Assembly (NCBI GenBank): GCA_030628905.1 | Contig: DAOVQB010000014.1 | Coordinates: forward strand, 1 to 44,803 | Direction: 5' to 3' | Origin: DAOVQB01 sp023128935 | Lineage (GTDB): Bacteria; Eisenbacteria; RBG-16-71-46; CAIMUX01; WJJG01 | DNA length: 44,803 nt | Part shown: positions 7,894-15,868 of the stretch, in pieces | Numbering within the stretch: the stretch's first letter is position 1 | How the letters are laid out: each line of letters starts with the position of its first letter | The notes under the pieces: generated by a model | The model's database searches: none | Told to the model about the DNA's origin: nothing | Seen by the model: the letters and a program-made list of their open reading frames with translations, nothing else | Program-made: the position numbers and the translations under genes

Positions 7894-9378
7894 ATGCAGA
7901 TATCGATGAGCGAGGTCTTAAGGGATGAATTCCGAGGATTCGTCCGCCGGCACTCCAGCGACCTCATCCGTGATCTCGCAGAGCTGCTCAAATCCCCGGT
8001 CCAGATCCTCGATGCCCATGGCCAGGTCATTCTCTCGAGTACAGATCAAGCCGATGCGGCATCCCGGGACGATGGGACCATGATCCGTGTGCCGATCAAG
8101 CCGCGTGGCGAGTTGGTGGGCAGCCTGGAGACCACCACGAACGTCCCCCAGGTGCGTACGGAGATGGACGCCGTCGCGACCAGCATCGCCCGCCATTTGC
8201 TACTTGAACGCAACCTCGATCGCATGAACGAGCGGCTCCGGCAATGCGATATCGAACTCGATCTGCTCTGTCAATTCGCTCAGATCCTGAAATCCGGAGA
8301 GAGCTTCAGCGCATCGACGAAAAAGCTTCTGGAGGAAACATCCCTTCGGCTGGAGCGCCGGCCGCTTGTTTTATACAAGCCACGATGCGACTTGCTAGAT
8401 CTCGACGGTTCACAGACCAACATCCTGGAATGCAGCGCCGGTCGGAACAGCTGCCCAGAGGTCGTCTCGTGGCTGACATCGGGCACTAACTCGGCAGACA
8501 CGATGGAAACGATCCATGCCACCTTCACTCAGGCGACGGAGAACACTAACCCAGCCAGCGCCCAGCGTTGCACCGGAGTCGTGGACTCTCCACACGGGTT
8601 GCTCTACTACGCTGCAACGCCCCTATGGACGCGATCGGGGGTAGCCGGTTTTGTGGCCGTCTTCAGAACCGAGTCTGAAGGTGAGTTTGATCGGAGCGAG
8701 ATAAAGCTGGTCGAATGTCTGGCTCGCGAGATCTCTAATACGTCGGCTGCAAGCCAGCTCAACCAAGAACTCCGCGACATGCTATTCAATACCGTCAGGA
8801 GTCTCGTCGCCGCCACCGACGCGAAGGATAGGTTCACGCGGGGCCATTCTGCGCGCGTTTACGATCACTCGATCAAACTGGGAAGATATCTGGATATCCC
8901 TGATTGTGACATGCAAACCCTCGGATGGGCATCTCTCCTACATGACATCGGCAAGATCGCTATCGCGGGCGACATCCTGATGAAGCCCGGTCCATTGACG
9001 GACGAGGAGTATGAAGAGATCAAGACCCATCCAGTAAAGGGTTGTGAAATGCTTTGGCCGATCCCGCAGCTGAGAGCCGCCCTGCCTGCAATCCGTCATC
9101 ATCATGAGCGTTTTGACGGAAATGGCTACCCTGATGGACTGAAGGGTGAGGAGATCCCTCTGATCGCGCGCATCATCTCTGTGGCCGACACCTATGATGC
9201 CATCATCTCAACACGCGCCCACCGGAAGGCCGCATCACCGGAATCCGCACTCGAGGAGATCGGGCGCTGCATGGGAACGCAGTTCGATCCGGAGGTTGCC
9301 ACAGCTTTCTTAGAGATAGTTACAGAGAGCTCCCTCGATGCCTCGCATGCCGTCACGGAGGATCGAGCCGCCGCTTAG
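7894..9378 (+). CDS. HD-GYP domain cyclic-di-GMP phosphodiesterase with sensor region
   Basis: A 494-residue cytoplasmic protein. Residues 1-120 form a PAS/PocR-like sensory start (LLKSPVQILDAHGQVIL). A central GAF-like domain (about 130-295) contains several cysteines, and a short coiled linker follows. The C-terminal half is a complete HD-GYP domain: HSARVYDHS, the HD pair at 350-351 (LLHDIGKI), HHHERFDGNGYPDG and SVADTYDAI. HD-GYP proteins hydrolyse c-di-GMP to pGpG or GMP. The catalytic histidines and the GYP triplet are intact, so activity is likely. The start is set at 7894, with GGAGG 4 nt upstream. An upstream in-frame extension lacks similarity. The gene is solitary and convergent with the amidotransferase gene. 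The ligand of the sensory part is unknown. Confidence 0.9.
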   Translation: MQISMSEVLRDEFRGFVRRHSSDLIRDLAELLKSPVQILDAHGQVILSSTDQADAASRDDGTMIRVPIKPRGELVGSLETTTNVPQVRTEMDAVATSIARHLLLERNLDRMNERLRQCDIELDLLCQFAQILKSGESFSASTKKLLEETSLRLERRPLVLYKPRCDLLDLDGSQTNILECSAGRNSCPEVVSWLTSGTNSADTMETIHATFTQATENTNPASAQRCTGVVDSPHGLLYYAATPLWTRSGVAGFVAVFRTESEGEFDRSEIKLVECLAREISNTSAASQLNQELRDMLFNTVRSLVAATDAKDRFTRGHSARVYDHSIKLGRYLDIPDCDMQTLGWASLLHDIGKIAIAGDILMKPGPLTDEEYEEIKTHPVKGCEMLWPIPQLRAALPAIRHHHERFDGNGYPDGLKGEEIPLIARIISVADTYDAIISTRAHRKAASPESALEEIGRCMGTQFDPEVATAFLEIVTESSLDASHAVTEDRAAA

Positions 9379-9382
9379 TGCC

Positions 9383-9455
9383 CCGCGCCCTAGCTCACGA
9401 TCACGTATCTCTGGCACTTAGGGTCCGCGCCCTAGCGCACGATCACGTATCTCTG
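9383..9455. repeat. 31-bp direct duplication overlapping a stop codon
   Basis: Two 31-bp copies (9383-9413 and 9425-9455) differ at one base and repeat with a 42-bp period. The second copy encodes the last eight codons and the stop of the amidotransferase gene on the minus strand. The first copy lies just beyond the stop, next to the HD-GYP stop. Confidence 0.8.
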
Positions 9456-12116
9456 CTCCCGGACGTGCTCGCCTACGTGTGTCTCGAGGAAATAGGACCC
9501 GGCCGGAAGGCGCACACCCTCGCGATCCCGCCCATCCCAGTTCAGCTCAGTCTCACCCGCAGCATGCCACACAGGCGTCCCCTTCCAGATGCGCCGGCCC
9601 AGTGAATCCCAGACCTCCAGCCAGAGGGTCGCGCCACCAACCGGGACATGAACCGGCAGGATGACCTCACCGCACCCCGGGTTCGGTCTCGCCGTGCCCA
9701 CCCACGCAACGAGCGAATCAGGCGGATCGGGATCCACTAGTTCGTCGTGATCCAAGCCCTCCACGCCAATGCCCCCCAGGCCCCACTCGGGATGGTCCGC
9801 CTGCGTGACCACAGCAACCGGTTCTGCATGTCCCTCCCGATAGAGTTCGACCTGGAGATCCCAACGCGTGGTCGTGAGAGAATCAGGGATGTTCACGACA
9901 TCCACGCAATGCATGTCTGGCGCCGTCCCTGTGATCTCTCTGCAGGGAGTCGGCCCCAGGCTCAGACACTCGAGGCCCTCGGAGAAGAAGAGCAGCCGCA
10001 GCGAAACGCAGTAGGTCCCCCATTCGACATCGGGATCGCAGCACACCAGGAGACGGGAGAACCACCCATCTTCATCCTGGTCTCGGGTCCCCTCGACTTC
10101 GATCGATGCAAAGGCGAACTCCGCAGTCGTGTCGCCTTGGATGGAAAGAAATGACGGCACCTGACCAGGCACAAAGACGCCCAGTGTCTTCTCTGCAATC
10201 GTCCCCCACACACCGTCGCTGCCAAGCGGCTCAGACGCCACCGTCCAATAGGAGAGCACTTGCGGGGAGCCGTGGGGGTCGTAATCGCCGGGGAAATATC
10301 TGACCCCTTCTGAATCATGGAAGCGCAGCGCATAGAGCGTGTCGCCATCGGTCATCACAAAGTTCAGGCGCACTTCTCTGGGGAGCGCCGCGTTCAGGTT
10401 GGCAACCGCCTGCCGCATGGCTTCCGCCCTCGTGAGGGCCGGGTGCTGGTGGGCGAACTTGAGGAGGTAGAGAAAATAGAGCTCCGAATCGATATGGCCG
10501 CTTGGGTGAACGCTGTGGGGCGCATATTCCGGCAGATGCGTGTCCAGATAGTCCGGGTCACCTTCCAGCAGGAGCTGCATGAGCGTCGGCACATCCACCG
10601 TACCGTTGTGCCCAAAGAGCATGTCTTCATGCTGGAATGGATGGGGATTGGGAATCGCAAAGGCCCCGCAGCTCGCCCGTCGGACATGGCCCACAGCCGC
10701 CTTCGGTCTCAGCAGGCTCATCTCATCGACGGCCAGGTCATAGTCCGGATCATGCTCATCGTCGGCAGGCGGTCCGCCACGGCGGCATAGGGGCATGTTT
10801 AGACAGTTGACTGTGGACTCGCACGGGTAGCTGGCAAAGCCCCACCCCTCGGAATCCATGGTCCCCAACGCCTTGAGGTTCTGCAGCGTGCCATCCTGGA
10901 GTTGGTCGGTCAGGAGCTGCGCGGGGTAGGAAGAACCAACTAGCGCCCAGAAGCGCACCTTGAGTGGGAGGGTCGCTCCAGCCCCGCTCGCTGGCCCATC
11001 TCCCCCACTCTGGTGGCAAGCAGCCGGCGGGCTGGATGACCACAAACCACCTGCTATGATCTGGTGGCAAGCAGCCAGCGGGCCGGGCGACCACGGATCG
11101 CCTGCTTCGATCAGATGGAATTGCGGGGCTTGACCTGGAACGAAAACCCCCAGCGTTCTGGGTGGGATTGTGTCCCATTGGGCCGTGTCGCTTCCCAGTG
11201 GCTGGGTAGCCACCACCCAATAGGGCGAGGCGCTATAGCCGCCGGTTTGGCTCGCATCGGACGGATAGAAACAGAGCGGATCTGTTTCATCTGAGCCTGC
11301 AAAACGAAGGGCATAGAGCGTATCGCCCGCCGTGAGCACGAAATCGATCCGCTCATCGCCCGTCATCGCTGAGAGGTCACAGACGGCCTGACAGAGCGCC
11401 TCGTAATAGGAGCTTGACCGGGACTTCTCACCAACCCTCTGCTGCGGGCGCGCATCTGCATGCCCTGGCTTCGTCAGGTGAGAAGTCCGGGCTAGGTGCG
11501 CGTGGATGGACTTGAGGATGTAGAGAAAGTAGAGCTCGGCATCGATGTACGAGCCGGTGTAGTCCAGCGGGTGCGTCTCGATGTACTCGGCCGTGAGGAA
11601 CTCATCCTGTAACCGCCTGGTGTTAGTGATGTGGCCACTGTGCACGAAAACCATCCCCTCGTGCTGGAATGGATGAGGGTTCGGAAGCCCACCATGCCGC
11701 ACAGCCACTAGCCGGACATTGCCCACGGCCGCGCGCGGTCTGAGTACGATCAACTCCTCGATGGCTAGATCGTAGTCCGGATCGTGTAGATGGCTGGCAG
11801 GCGGGCGACCCCTGCGCGTCAGTGGCCGATTGAAGGAAAGCAGGCTCGCATCCGCCAGGAAGCAGGCCAGGCCCCACCCGTTGCTGTTGTGATGCCCTAG
11901 ATCCTTGAGGTTCTCGATCTGCCCATCACGCAGGTGCTGAGTGATCAAGCTCTCGGGATAGTCGGAACCGATGAGGCCCCAGAAGCGGCAGGCATGCGGC
12001 TCCGGCACGCGGGTAGGCGATTCAGGCCGGATAGTTCCGAGCAGGACGGCACCGGCCGCCGCGGCCAGCAATACGCCCGTCAGAGCAAGTCCAAGCCTAT
12101 GCATTCCTCCGCTCAT
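9432..12116 (-). CDS. Exported protein with two class II glutamine amidotransferase-like domains
   Basis: An 894-residue protein: a hydrophobic export segment (LALTGVLLAAAAGAVLLG), two homologous GATase_4 (YafJ-like) domains of about 330 residues, a beta-rich region, and a C-terminal FlgD/T9SS-like module (LNWDGRDREG, PAGSYF). In copy 1 the sequence CRFWGLIG starts the domain, with C43 in the Ntn nucleophile position, then NSNGWG, NPHPF and HSGH. Copy 2 has V387 in place of that cysteine but keeps SEGWG, NPHPF and the canonical HNG. An Ntn cysteine must become N-terminal, so processing at A42/C43 would be needed, yet the site is not a clear signal peptidase or lipobox site. Copy 1 contains an in-frame palindromic insertion (11418-11495), and the linker contains a 51-bp tandem. 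The ATG at 12116 abuts AGGGGGGAG; the ATG at 12104 has GGAGG 1 nt upstream and is an alternative start. Function is unknown. Confidence 0.75.
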   Translation of the reverse strand: MSGGMHRLGLALTGVLLAAAAGAVLLGTIRPESPTRVPEPHACRFWGLIGSDYPESLITQHLRDGQIENLKDLGHHNSNGWGLACFLADASLLSFNRPLTRRGRPPASHLHDPDYDLAIEELIVLRPRAAVGNVRLVAVRHGGLPNPHPFQHEGMVFVHSGHITNTRRLQDEFLTAEYIETHPLDYTGSYIDAELYFLYILKSIHAHLARTSHLTKPGHADARPQQRVGEKSRSSSYYEALCQAVCDLSAMTGDERIDFVLTAGDTLYALRFAGSDETDPLCFYPSDASQTGGYSASPYWVVATQPLGSDTAQWDTIPPRTLGVFVPGQAPQFHLIEAGDPWSPGPLAACHQIIAGGLWSSSPPAACHQSGGDGPASGAGATLPLKVRFWALVGSSYPAQLLTDQLQDGTLQNLKALGTMDSEGWGFASYPCESTVNCLNMPLCRRGGPPADDEHDPDYDLAVDEMSLLRPKAAVGHVRRASCGAFAIPNPHPFQHEDMLFGHNGTVDVPTLMQLLLEGDPDYLDTHLPEYAPHSVHPSGHIDSELYFLYLLKFAHQHPALTRAEAMRQAVANLNAALPREVRLNFVMTDGDTLYALRFHDSEGVRYFPGDYDPHGSPQVLSYWTVASEPLGSDGVWGTIAEKTLGVFVPGQVPSFLSIQGDTTAEFAFASIEVEGTRDQDEDGWFSRLLVCCDPDVEWGTYCVSLRLLFFSEGLECLSLGPTPCREITGTAPDMHCVDVVNIPDSLTTTRWDLQVELYREGHAEPVAVVTQADHPEWGLGGIGVEGLDHDELVDPDPPDSLVAWVGTARPNPGCGEVILPVHVPVGGATLWLEVWDSLGRRIWKGTPVWHAAGETELNWDGRDREGVRLPAGSYFLETHVGEHVREQRYVIVR
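11010..11111 (-). repeat. 51-bp in-frame tandem repeat in the amidotransferase linker
   Basis: Two 51-bp units (11010-11060 and 11061-11111) encode two 17-residue units on the minus strand. Both end in AACHQ and contain a W-S-x-x-P/S-P core. They lie between the two amidotransferase domains and look like a recent duplication that has begun to diverge. Confidence 0.8.
11418..11495. repeat. Palindromic dispersed element, copy A (inside a gene)
   Basis: GGACTTCTCACC (11421-11432) and GGTGAGAAGTCC (11477-11488) are perfect 12-bp inverted repeats, followed by GGGCTAG. The interior is GC-rich. Copy B at 22455-22561 has closely matching ends (CTAGC.CGGAC.TCTCACC) and a GCGCCCGC core. The element is read in frame by the amidotransferase gene and accounts for about 25 extra residues in domain 1 relative to domain 2. 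Confidence 0.65.
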
Positions 12117-12278
12117 CTCCCCCCTAAACAAGCCTGGCAGCCGGCGGTTTCGTGGTCAAGCAGGACCGTTGCAGCCGGAACCGTCGCTGGTCTAGAGTAT
12201 GGCTTCCGCTTGGAAGGCATTGTGATCCGCTCGGCATCTCCGGGAGAATCCTACAGTGCGGCAAGGGAGGATCTTACC

Positions 12279-13349
12279 ATGGCAGCCAGGGTTTACTTCT
12301 GCCGGATCGGGGATTGGACTGATCTGGAGCATGTGGCAAGCCGTCTCTCTACCCTACTGGAGAAGGCGCCCATCCTCAACGCGCTCAAGACAGATGACCT
12401 GGTGGGGATCAAGTTGACCTTTGGCGAAGCGGGCAACCGTGGCCATGCCCCGGCACCGCTAATCCGCCGCTTGGTCGAGATCATCCGCAACCGCAGGGGA
12501 ATCCCGTTCCTCACAGAAACCAACACGCTGTACAACGGGCGCCGCAAGAACTCCGTGGATCACCTAGAGGTGGCCCGGGAACATGGCTTCACGCATGAAA
12601 CCGTTGGCGCACCAATTATCCTGAGCGATGGGATCCTGGGTCGCGAGCACTATGATGTTGAGATCCAGGGCAAGCACACCCGGACAGCCCACCTGGCCCC
12701 CTCCGTGCGCGACATGGATTTCCTGGTTGGGGTCGCGCACCTAACCGGCCACATGGTGGAGGGTTTTGGCGGAGCCGTGAAGAACATCGGCATGGGCCTC
12801 GCCTCGAGGGCGGGCAAGCTCGACCAGCACTCCAGCGTGAGCCCCTCGGTCAAACAGCAGATCTGCAACGCGTGCCTTGCCTGCTTCAGGGCTTGCCCCG
12901 CAGGTGCGATATCCGAGACACCGACAGCGGTCACCATTGACCCAGAAGCCTGCATCGGTTGCGCCGAATGCATCTCCGTCTGCCCGGAGGGGGCCATCCA
13001 AATAGACTGGTCCCGCGAGACAGCCCAGGTCCAGGAGGCAACCGCGGAATACGGGCTCGCTGTTGTGAGGGCCTTGCGGCACGGTGTTGCCTTTATCAAC
13101 CTCCTGAACCATATCACCAAGCAGTGCGACTGCGTGGGGCGAACCGATGAGATCCTGGCCCCCGATATCGGCATCCTAGGTGCAACCGATCCGGTCGCCA
13201 TCGATCAGGCCAGTATCGATCTGACCTGCGAGGCCGCCGGGCGAGATGTCTTCAAAGAGGCTTGGCCACGAATTGATGCCCTGGTCCAGATCCGCCATGG
13301 CGAGACATTGGGGTTGGGGAGTAGACGCTATGAAATCGTGGAGGTCTGA
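12279..13349 (+). CDS. DUF362 domain protein with two 4Fe-4S clusters
   Basis: A 356-residue cytoplasmic iron-sulfur protein. The N-terminal DUF362 domain (VGIKLTFGEAGN near residue 45, then ETNTLYNGRR, GAVKNIGMG) is followed by a ferredoxin-like insert with two classic motifs: C-x2-C-x2-C-x3-C-P in CNACLACFRACP and CIGCAECISVCP. The C-terminal part returns to DUF362 sequence (DIGILGATDPVAIDQAS). Proteins of this type are common in anaerobes. Their reaction is not established, and electron transfer is the usual guess. The start at 12279 has AGGGAGG 8 nt upstream. A long in-frame extension back to 11934 overlaps the divergent amidotransferase gene and is not coding. Confidence 0.9.
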   Translation: MAARVYFCRIGDWTDLEHVASRLSTLLEKAPILNALKTDDLVGIKLTFGEAGNRGHAPAPLIRRLVEIIRNRRGIPFLTETNTLYNGRRKNSVDHLEVAREHGFTHETVGAPIILSDGILGREHYDVEIQGKHTRTAHLAPSVRDMDFLVGVAHLTGHMVEGFGGAVKNIGMGLASRAGKLDQHSSVSPSVKQQICNACLACFRACPAGAISETPTAVTIDPEACIGCAECISVCPEGAIQIDWSRETAQVQEATAEYGLAVVRALRHGVAFINLLNHITKQCDCVGRTDEILAPDIGILGATDPVAIDQASIDLTCEAAGRDVFKEAWPRIDALVQIRHGETLGLGSRRYEIVEV

Positions 13350-13389
13350 GGCGCGGGCCCTAAGGGGCGCGTCTCCTCCAGCAACGCCG

Positions 13390-13406
13390 GCGCAGGCCCC
13401 CTGCGC
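13390..13406 (+). terminator. GC-rich hairpin after DUF362 gene
   Basis: GCGCAGG (13390-13396) and CCTGCGC (13400-13406) form a perfect 7-bp stem with a CCC loop, starting 41 nt past the stop codon. There is no T-tract, so factor-independent termination is uncertain. Confidence 0.35.
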
Positions 13407-13536
13407 GCAACAGCTGCAAACGCAATAGGATAGCACAGGGGACGACTCCCCGGTCGCGTCGGGACAACGCCCAAAACCCTTTCCGGGCGACCCCCGGGCG
13501 CGATGCTTTCGACACGGAGGCACGAAATGGTTTGTC

Positions 13537-13567
13537 TTGGAACCGGGACAGTCGATAGATTTATAAT
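13537..13567 (+). promoter_or_regulatory. Probable promoter of the selenoprotein operon
   Basis: A perfect -10 box TATAAT (13562-13567) is preceded at 19 nt by TTGGAA (13537-13542). It lies 111 bp upstream of the first selenoprotein start and is the only strong promoter-like site before the three-gene run. The long spacer lowers confidence. Confidence 0.45.
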
Positions 13568-13678
13568 GGTTTGAGAGCAGACACGGCAATCCACCGTGAT
13601 GGCCATCTGTCCTAGTCACAATCTTGGTGCCTCTGCCCCGCAGTACGCGGAGGCGATCCTTTGTTGAGGAGAAAACCG

Positions 13679-14719
13679 ATGAATAGAAGTCCTATAGTCT
13701 GGGGTGGTTTGCTGGCTGCTGCCACGATCTTGATGCAGGGTTGCTCAGCTGGATTCCTTGGTATGGGTGGGGCAAGTCTGCGCCACACGAACGTCGAGGT
13801 CCAACTGATCTCCCAGAGTTGCTTCCAGGGCGAACTCGTTCCGTGCGGGTGACACGGGAAAAAGGGTGGGTTGGCCCGGCGGGCCGCCTTCGTCGACACG
13901 CTTCGGAAGAATGAAGCCCCTATACTCCTGGTGGATGGAGGAGACTTCTTTCATAGGGTCAATAAACTTGAGAGCATCGTTTCATGGCGTGAGATGGAGC
14001 GTCTGGGCTATGCGGCGGTGACCTTGGGAGAGGTGGAGTTCGAACGCTGGGAACTGGCCGAGAGCCTGCTGACACACACGGATCTGCCCGTTGTCTGTAC
14101 CAATGTGGAACGTCAGACAGCAAGCGGGTGGGAGCTGGTGGGAAACCGCTACCTGATCGTTCCGGTGAACGGTGTGCGCGTTGGGATTCTGAGCGTGATC
14201 GACTCGCAGTTGAGCAACTCCGTGATTGAGAAGGCCGGCGATAGGGTTCGGCTGCTACCGGCGATGGAGACAACCCGCGAGGTTGCCAGGATCCTTCGCA
14301 AGAAGTCCGATGTGGTGGTCCTCCTGGCTCACCTGGATTACAAGGCCATGGAGCAGTATGCGTCGAGTCTCCCAGAGGTGGATGTAATCCTGGGAGGCCA
14401 CATGACACGGAAGGATACCGGCCCAAAAAAGATCGCTGACACAATCATCAATCGCTCCGGAACTCGCGGGCAGCACGTGTGCATCACGCGCCTGGTGGTT
14501 TCCCCGCAGAACGAGGTTGTGGACTTCGGTGGGCTCAACCTGACACTTACTGCCGACTACCCGGAGGATCCGGTCGTGGCTGAGTTGGCCCAAACAGCCA
14601 AGGACGAAAGCATCCGCCTGCGAAGAGCGGAAGCCAGCAAGAAGCTGCAGATAAAAAAGCAGAAGCGGGAAGAACTAGAAAAAAGGCAACGGGAAGGCAA
14701 GAAGCCTGAGCGACGCTAG
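13679..14719 (+). CDS. UshA-like lipoprotein selenoprotein, copy 1 (TGA 13850 = Sec58)
   Basis: A 346-residue lipoprotein if the TGA at 13850-13852 is read as selenocysteine. The start ATG 13679 has GAGGAG 7 nt upstream. Residues 1-22 are a lipoprotein signal (LMQGC, C22). The in-frame TGA is codon 58 in PCG-U-HGKKGGLARR. The frame continues without a break to TAG at 14719, through blocks recognisable as the 5'-nucleotidase/metallophosphatase fold: LLVDGGDFF, ERLGYAAVTLGE, LPVVCTNV, VVVLLAHLD, VDVILGGHMTR, INRSGTRGQH. In Cys-containing relatives I recall PCGC at this site, so U replaces Cys. Several metal ligands of true nucleotidases are altered (no DxH, no GNHE, GGHM instead of GHTH), so a redox role is likelier than hydrolysis. 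The tail is Lys/Arg-rich. A paralogue with the same arrangement follows. Elsewhere in the window TGA is an ordinary stop. Confidence 0.85.
13862..13890 (+). promoter_or_regulatory. Candidate bacterial SECIS element, copy 1
   Basis: Nine nt after the TGA begins a 29-nt stretch identical to that of the second paralogue. It contains a GGCCC/GGGCC stem (13873-13877, 13881-13885) with a GGC loop whose first base is +26 from the TGA. This distance and a G-starting small loop fit bacterial SECIS rules. Confidence 0.65.
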
Positions 14720-14820
14720 CCAGCGCTCCGGCTGAGGGCCCTGAGGTCTGGTCGCAAGGAACGGGCACGTCTATGTTACGCGCAAGGGAGATCATTTGTA
14801 TCGCGTTGGGCAAGAGGGTT

Positions 14821-15864
14821 ATGAAGACAGAGCTTCGATTGTCATTTGCCATAGTCGCTGCCGCGGCAGTCCTGCTGCAAGGATGTGCTGGCGGGTTTCT
14901 CGGCCTTGGCGGACGAGCGCAACGCACGGTCAATGTCCAAGTCACGCTTCTTTCCCAGAGCTGCATCCAGGGAGAACTGGTACCCTGCGGGTGACACGGA
15001 AAGAAGGGTGGGTTGGCCCGGCGGGCCGCCTTTATTGACAGCCTTCAGGCCGAGCAAACCCCTTTGCTTCTGCTTGAGGGCGGCAGTTTCTTTAGCCGCA
15101 TCGTCAGCGACGCAAGGTTCGAGAACATCACATCCTGGCTCGAGATGGAGCGCCTGGGGTACGCCGCGGTCACCTTGGGCGAGAGGGAATTCATCGAGTG
15201 GACCCTTGCCGAGAGCCTTCTGACCAGCCGGGATCTTCCGGTCGTCTGCTCCAATGTGGAGCGCCTTGTGGGCGACGATTGGGTCCCTGTGGGTAGCAGG
15301 TACCAGATCGCCGAGGTCAATGGCGTCCGCTTCGGCATCATGAGCGTGATCACCGGCGATCACATAACAGATCGCGTGATCGATAGTGCCGGAGGGCGAA
15401 TCCGGGTCCTGCCCCCTATGGAAACCACGCGTGAGGTGGCTGCCCTACTTCGCCAGAAAGCCGATGTAGTGGTACTCCTCGGTTACCTCAACTCCCCGCT
15501 CCTCGAAGAATATGCGGCAACCTTCGAGGACGTGGATGTCATCGTCGGTGGACACATGACAAGGAACAAGAAGAAGCCGTATCTTGTCGGCAGCACGATC
15601 GTAAATCTCTCTGGCACCAGGGGGCAACACATTGGCGTCACGCAGTTGACCATCACACCCAAGAATGAGCTTGTGAAGATCGATGGAGAAAATGTGACCT
15701 TTACGAAGGACTATCCGGAAAATCCCGCCGTGGCAAAGATCGCCCAGAATGCCAAGGATGAAACCCGCCGCCTCCGGAAGGAAAGGAATCTCAGGCGCAG
15801 GCAAGCTGCCCAGGCAGAGCGGGCCAAGCGCAAGGGAGCTGCCACGCGGCTCAAGCAGGACTAG
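14821..15864 (+). CDS. UshA-like lipoprotein selenoprotein, copy 2 (TGA 14992 = Sec58)
   Basis: A 347-residue tandem paralogue of the preceding gene, 101 nt downstream. The lipoprotein signal is LLQGC (C22). The in-frame TGA at 14992-14994 is again codon 58, in the identical context PCG-U-HGKKGGLARRAAF. The reading frame is continuous on both sides and ends at TAG 15864. Shared blocks include ERLGYAAVTLGE, AESLLT.RDLPVV, METTREVA, GGHMTR and SGTRGQH. Catalytic-type positions are even more degraded than in copy 1 (LEGGSFF for VDGGDFF, GYLN for AHLD). This suggests the phosphatase chemistry is gone while the CGU redox motif is kept. The C-terminus is a basic helix. The start at 14821 gives the best signal peptide although GAGGG is only 2 nt away; the ATG at 14773 would add 16 residues. 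Periplasmic or outer-membrane location is inferred. Confidence 0.85.
15004..15032 (+). promoter_or_regulatory. Candidate bacterial SECIS element, copy 2
   Basis: The same 29 nt as in copy 1, at the same distance from the TGA, with the stem at 15015-15019 / 15023-15027 and loop GGC at 15020-15022. Flanking codons have diverged freely (for example the bases right after 15032), so full identity here points to RNA-level as well as protein-level constraint. Confidence 0.65.
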
Positions 15865-15868
15865 ATGG

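Larger units (their letters stand above)
13350..13678. other. Intergenic region before the selenoprotein operon
   Basis: This 329-bp stretch has no credible gene. It holds a hairpin near the end of the DUF362 gene (13390-13406) and a promoter-like pair (13537-13567). The tRNA-Sec gene is not present here. Confidence 0.55.

Noticed and set aside
11010..11111. CRISPR or attachment-site repeats
   Set aside because: A two-copy, in-frame 51-bp tandem inside a coding region, with no spacers or integrase nearby.
13850..13852. Alternative genetic code in which TGA is always sense
   Set aside because: Many complete genes in the window (for example pncA, pncB, the HDOD regulators) end properly at TGA.
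13679..15864. Reading each selenoprotein locus as a short 57-residue lipoprotein followed by a separate cytosolic ORF, or as a nonsense pseudogene
   Set aside because: The same frame continues after the TGA in both paralogues, conserved sequence spans it, there is no ribosome site for a downstream start, and both genes are otherwise intact.
15749..15868. N-terminal extension of the small membrane protein
   Set aside because: It overlaps the selenoprotein C-terminus in another frame; the ATG at 15869 has a ribosome site and starts just before the first membrane segment.
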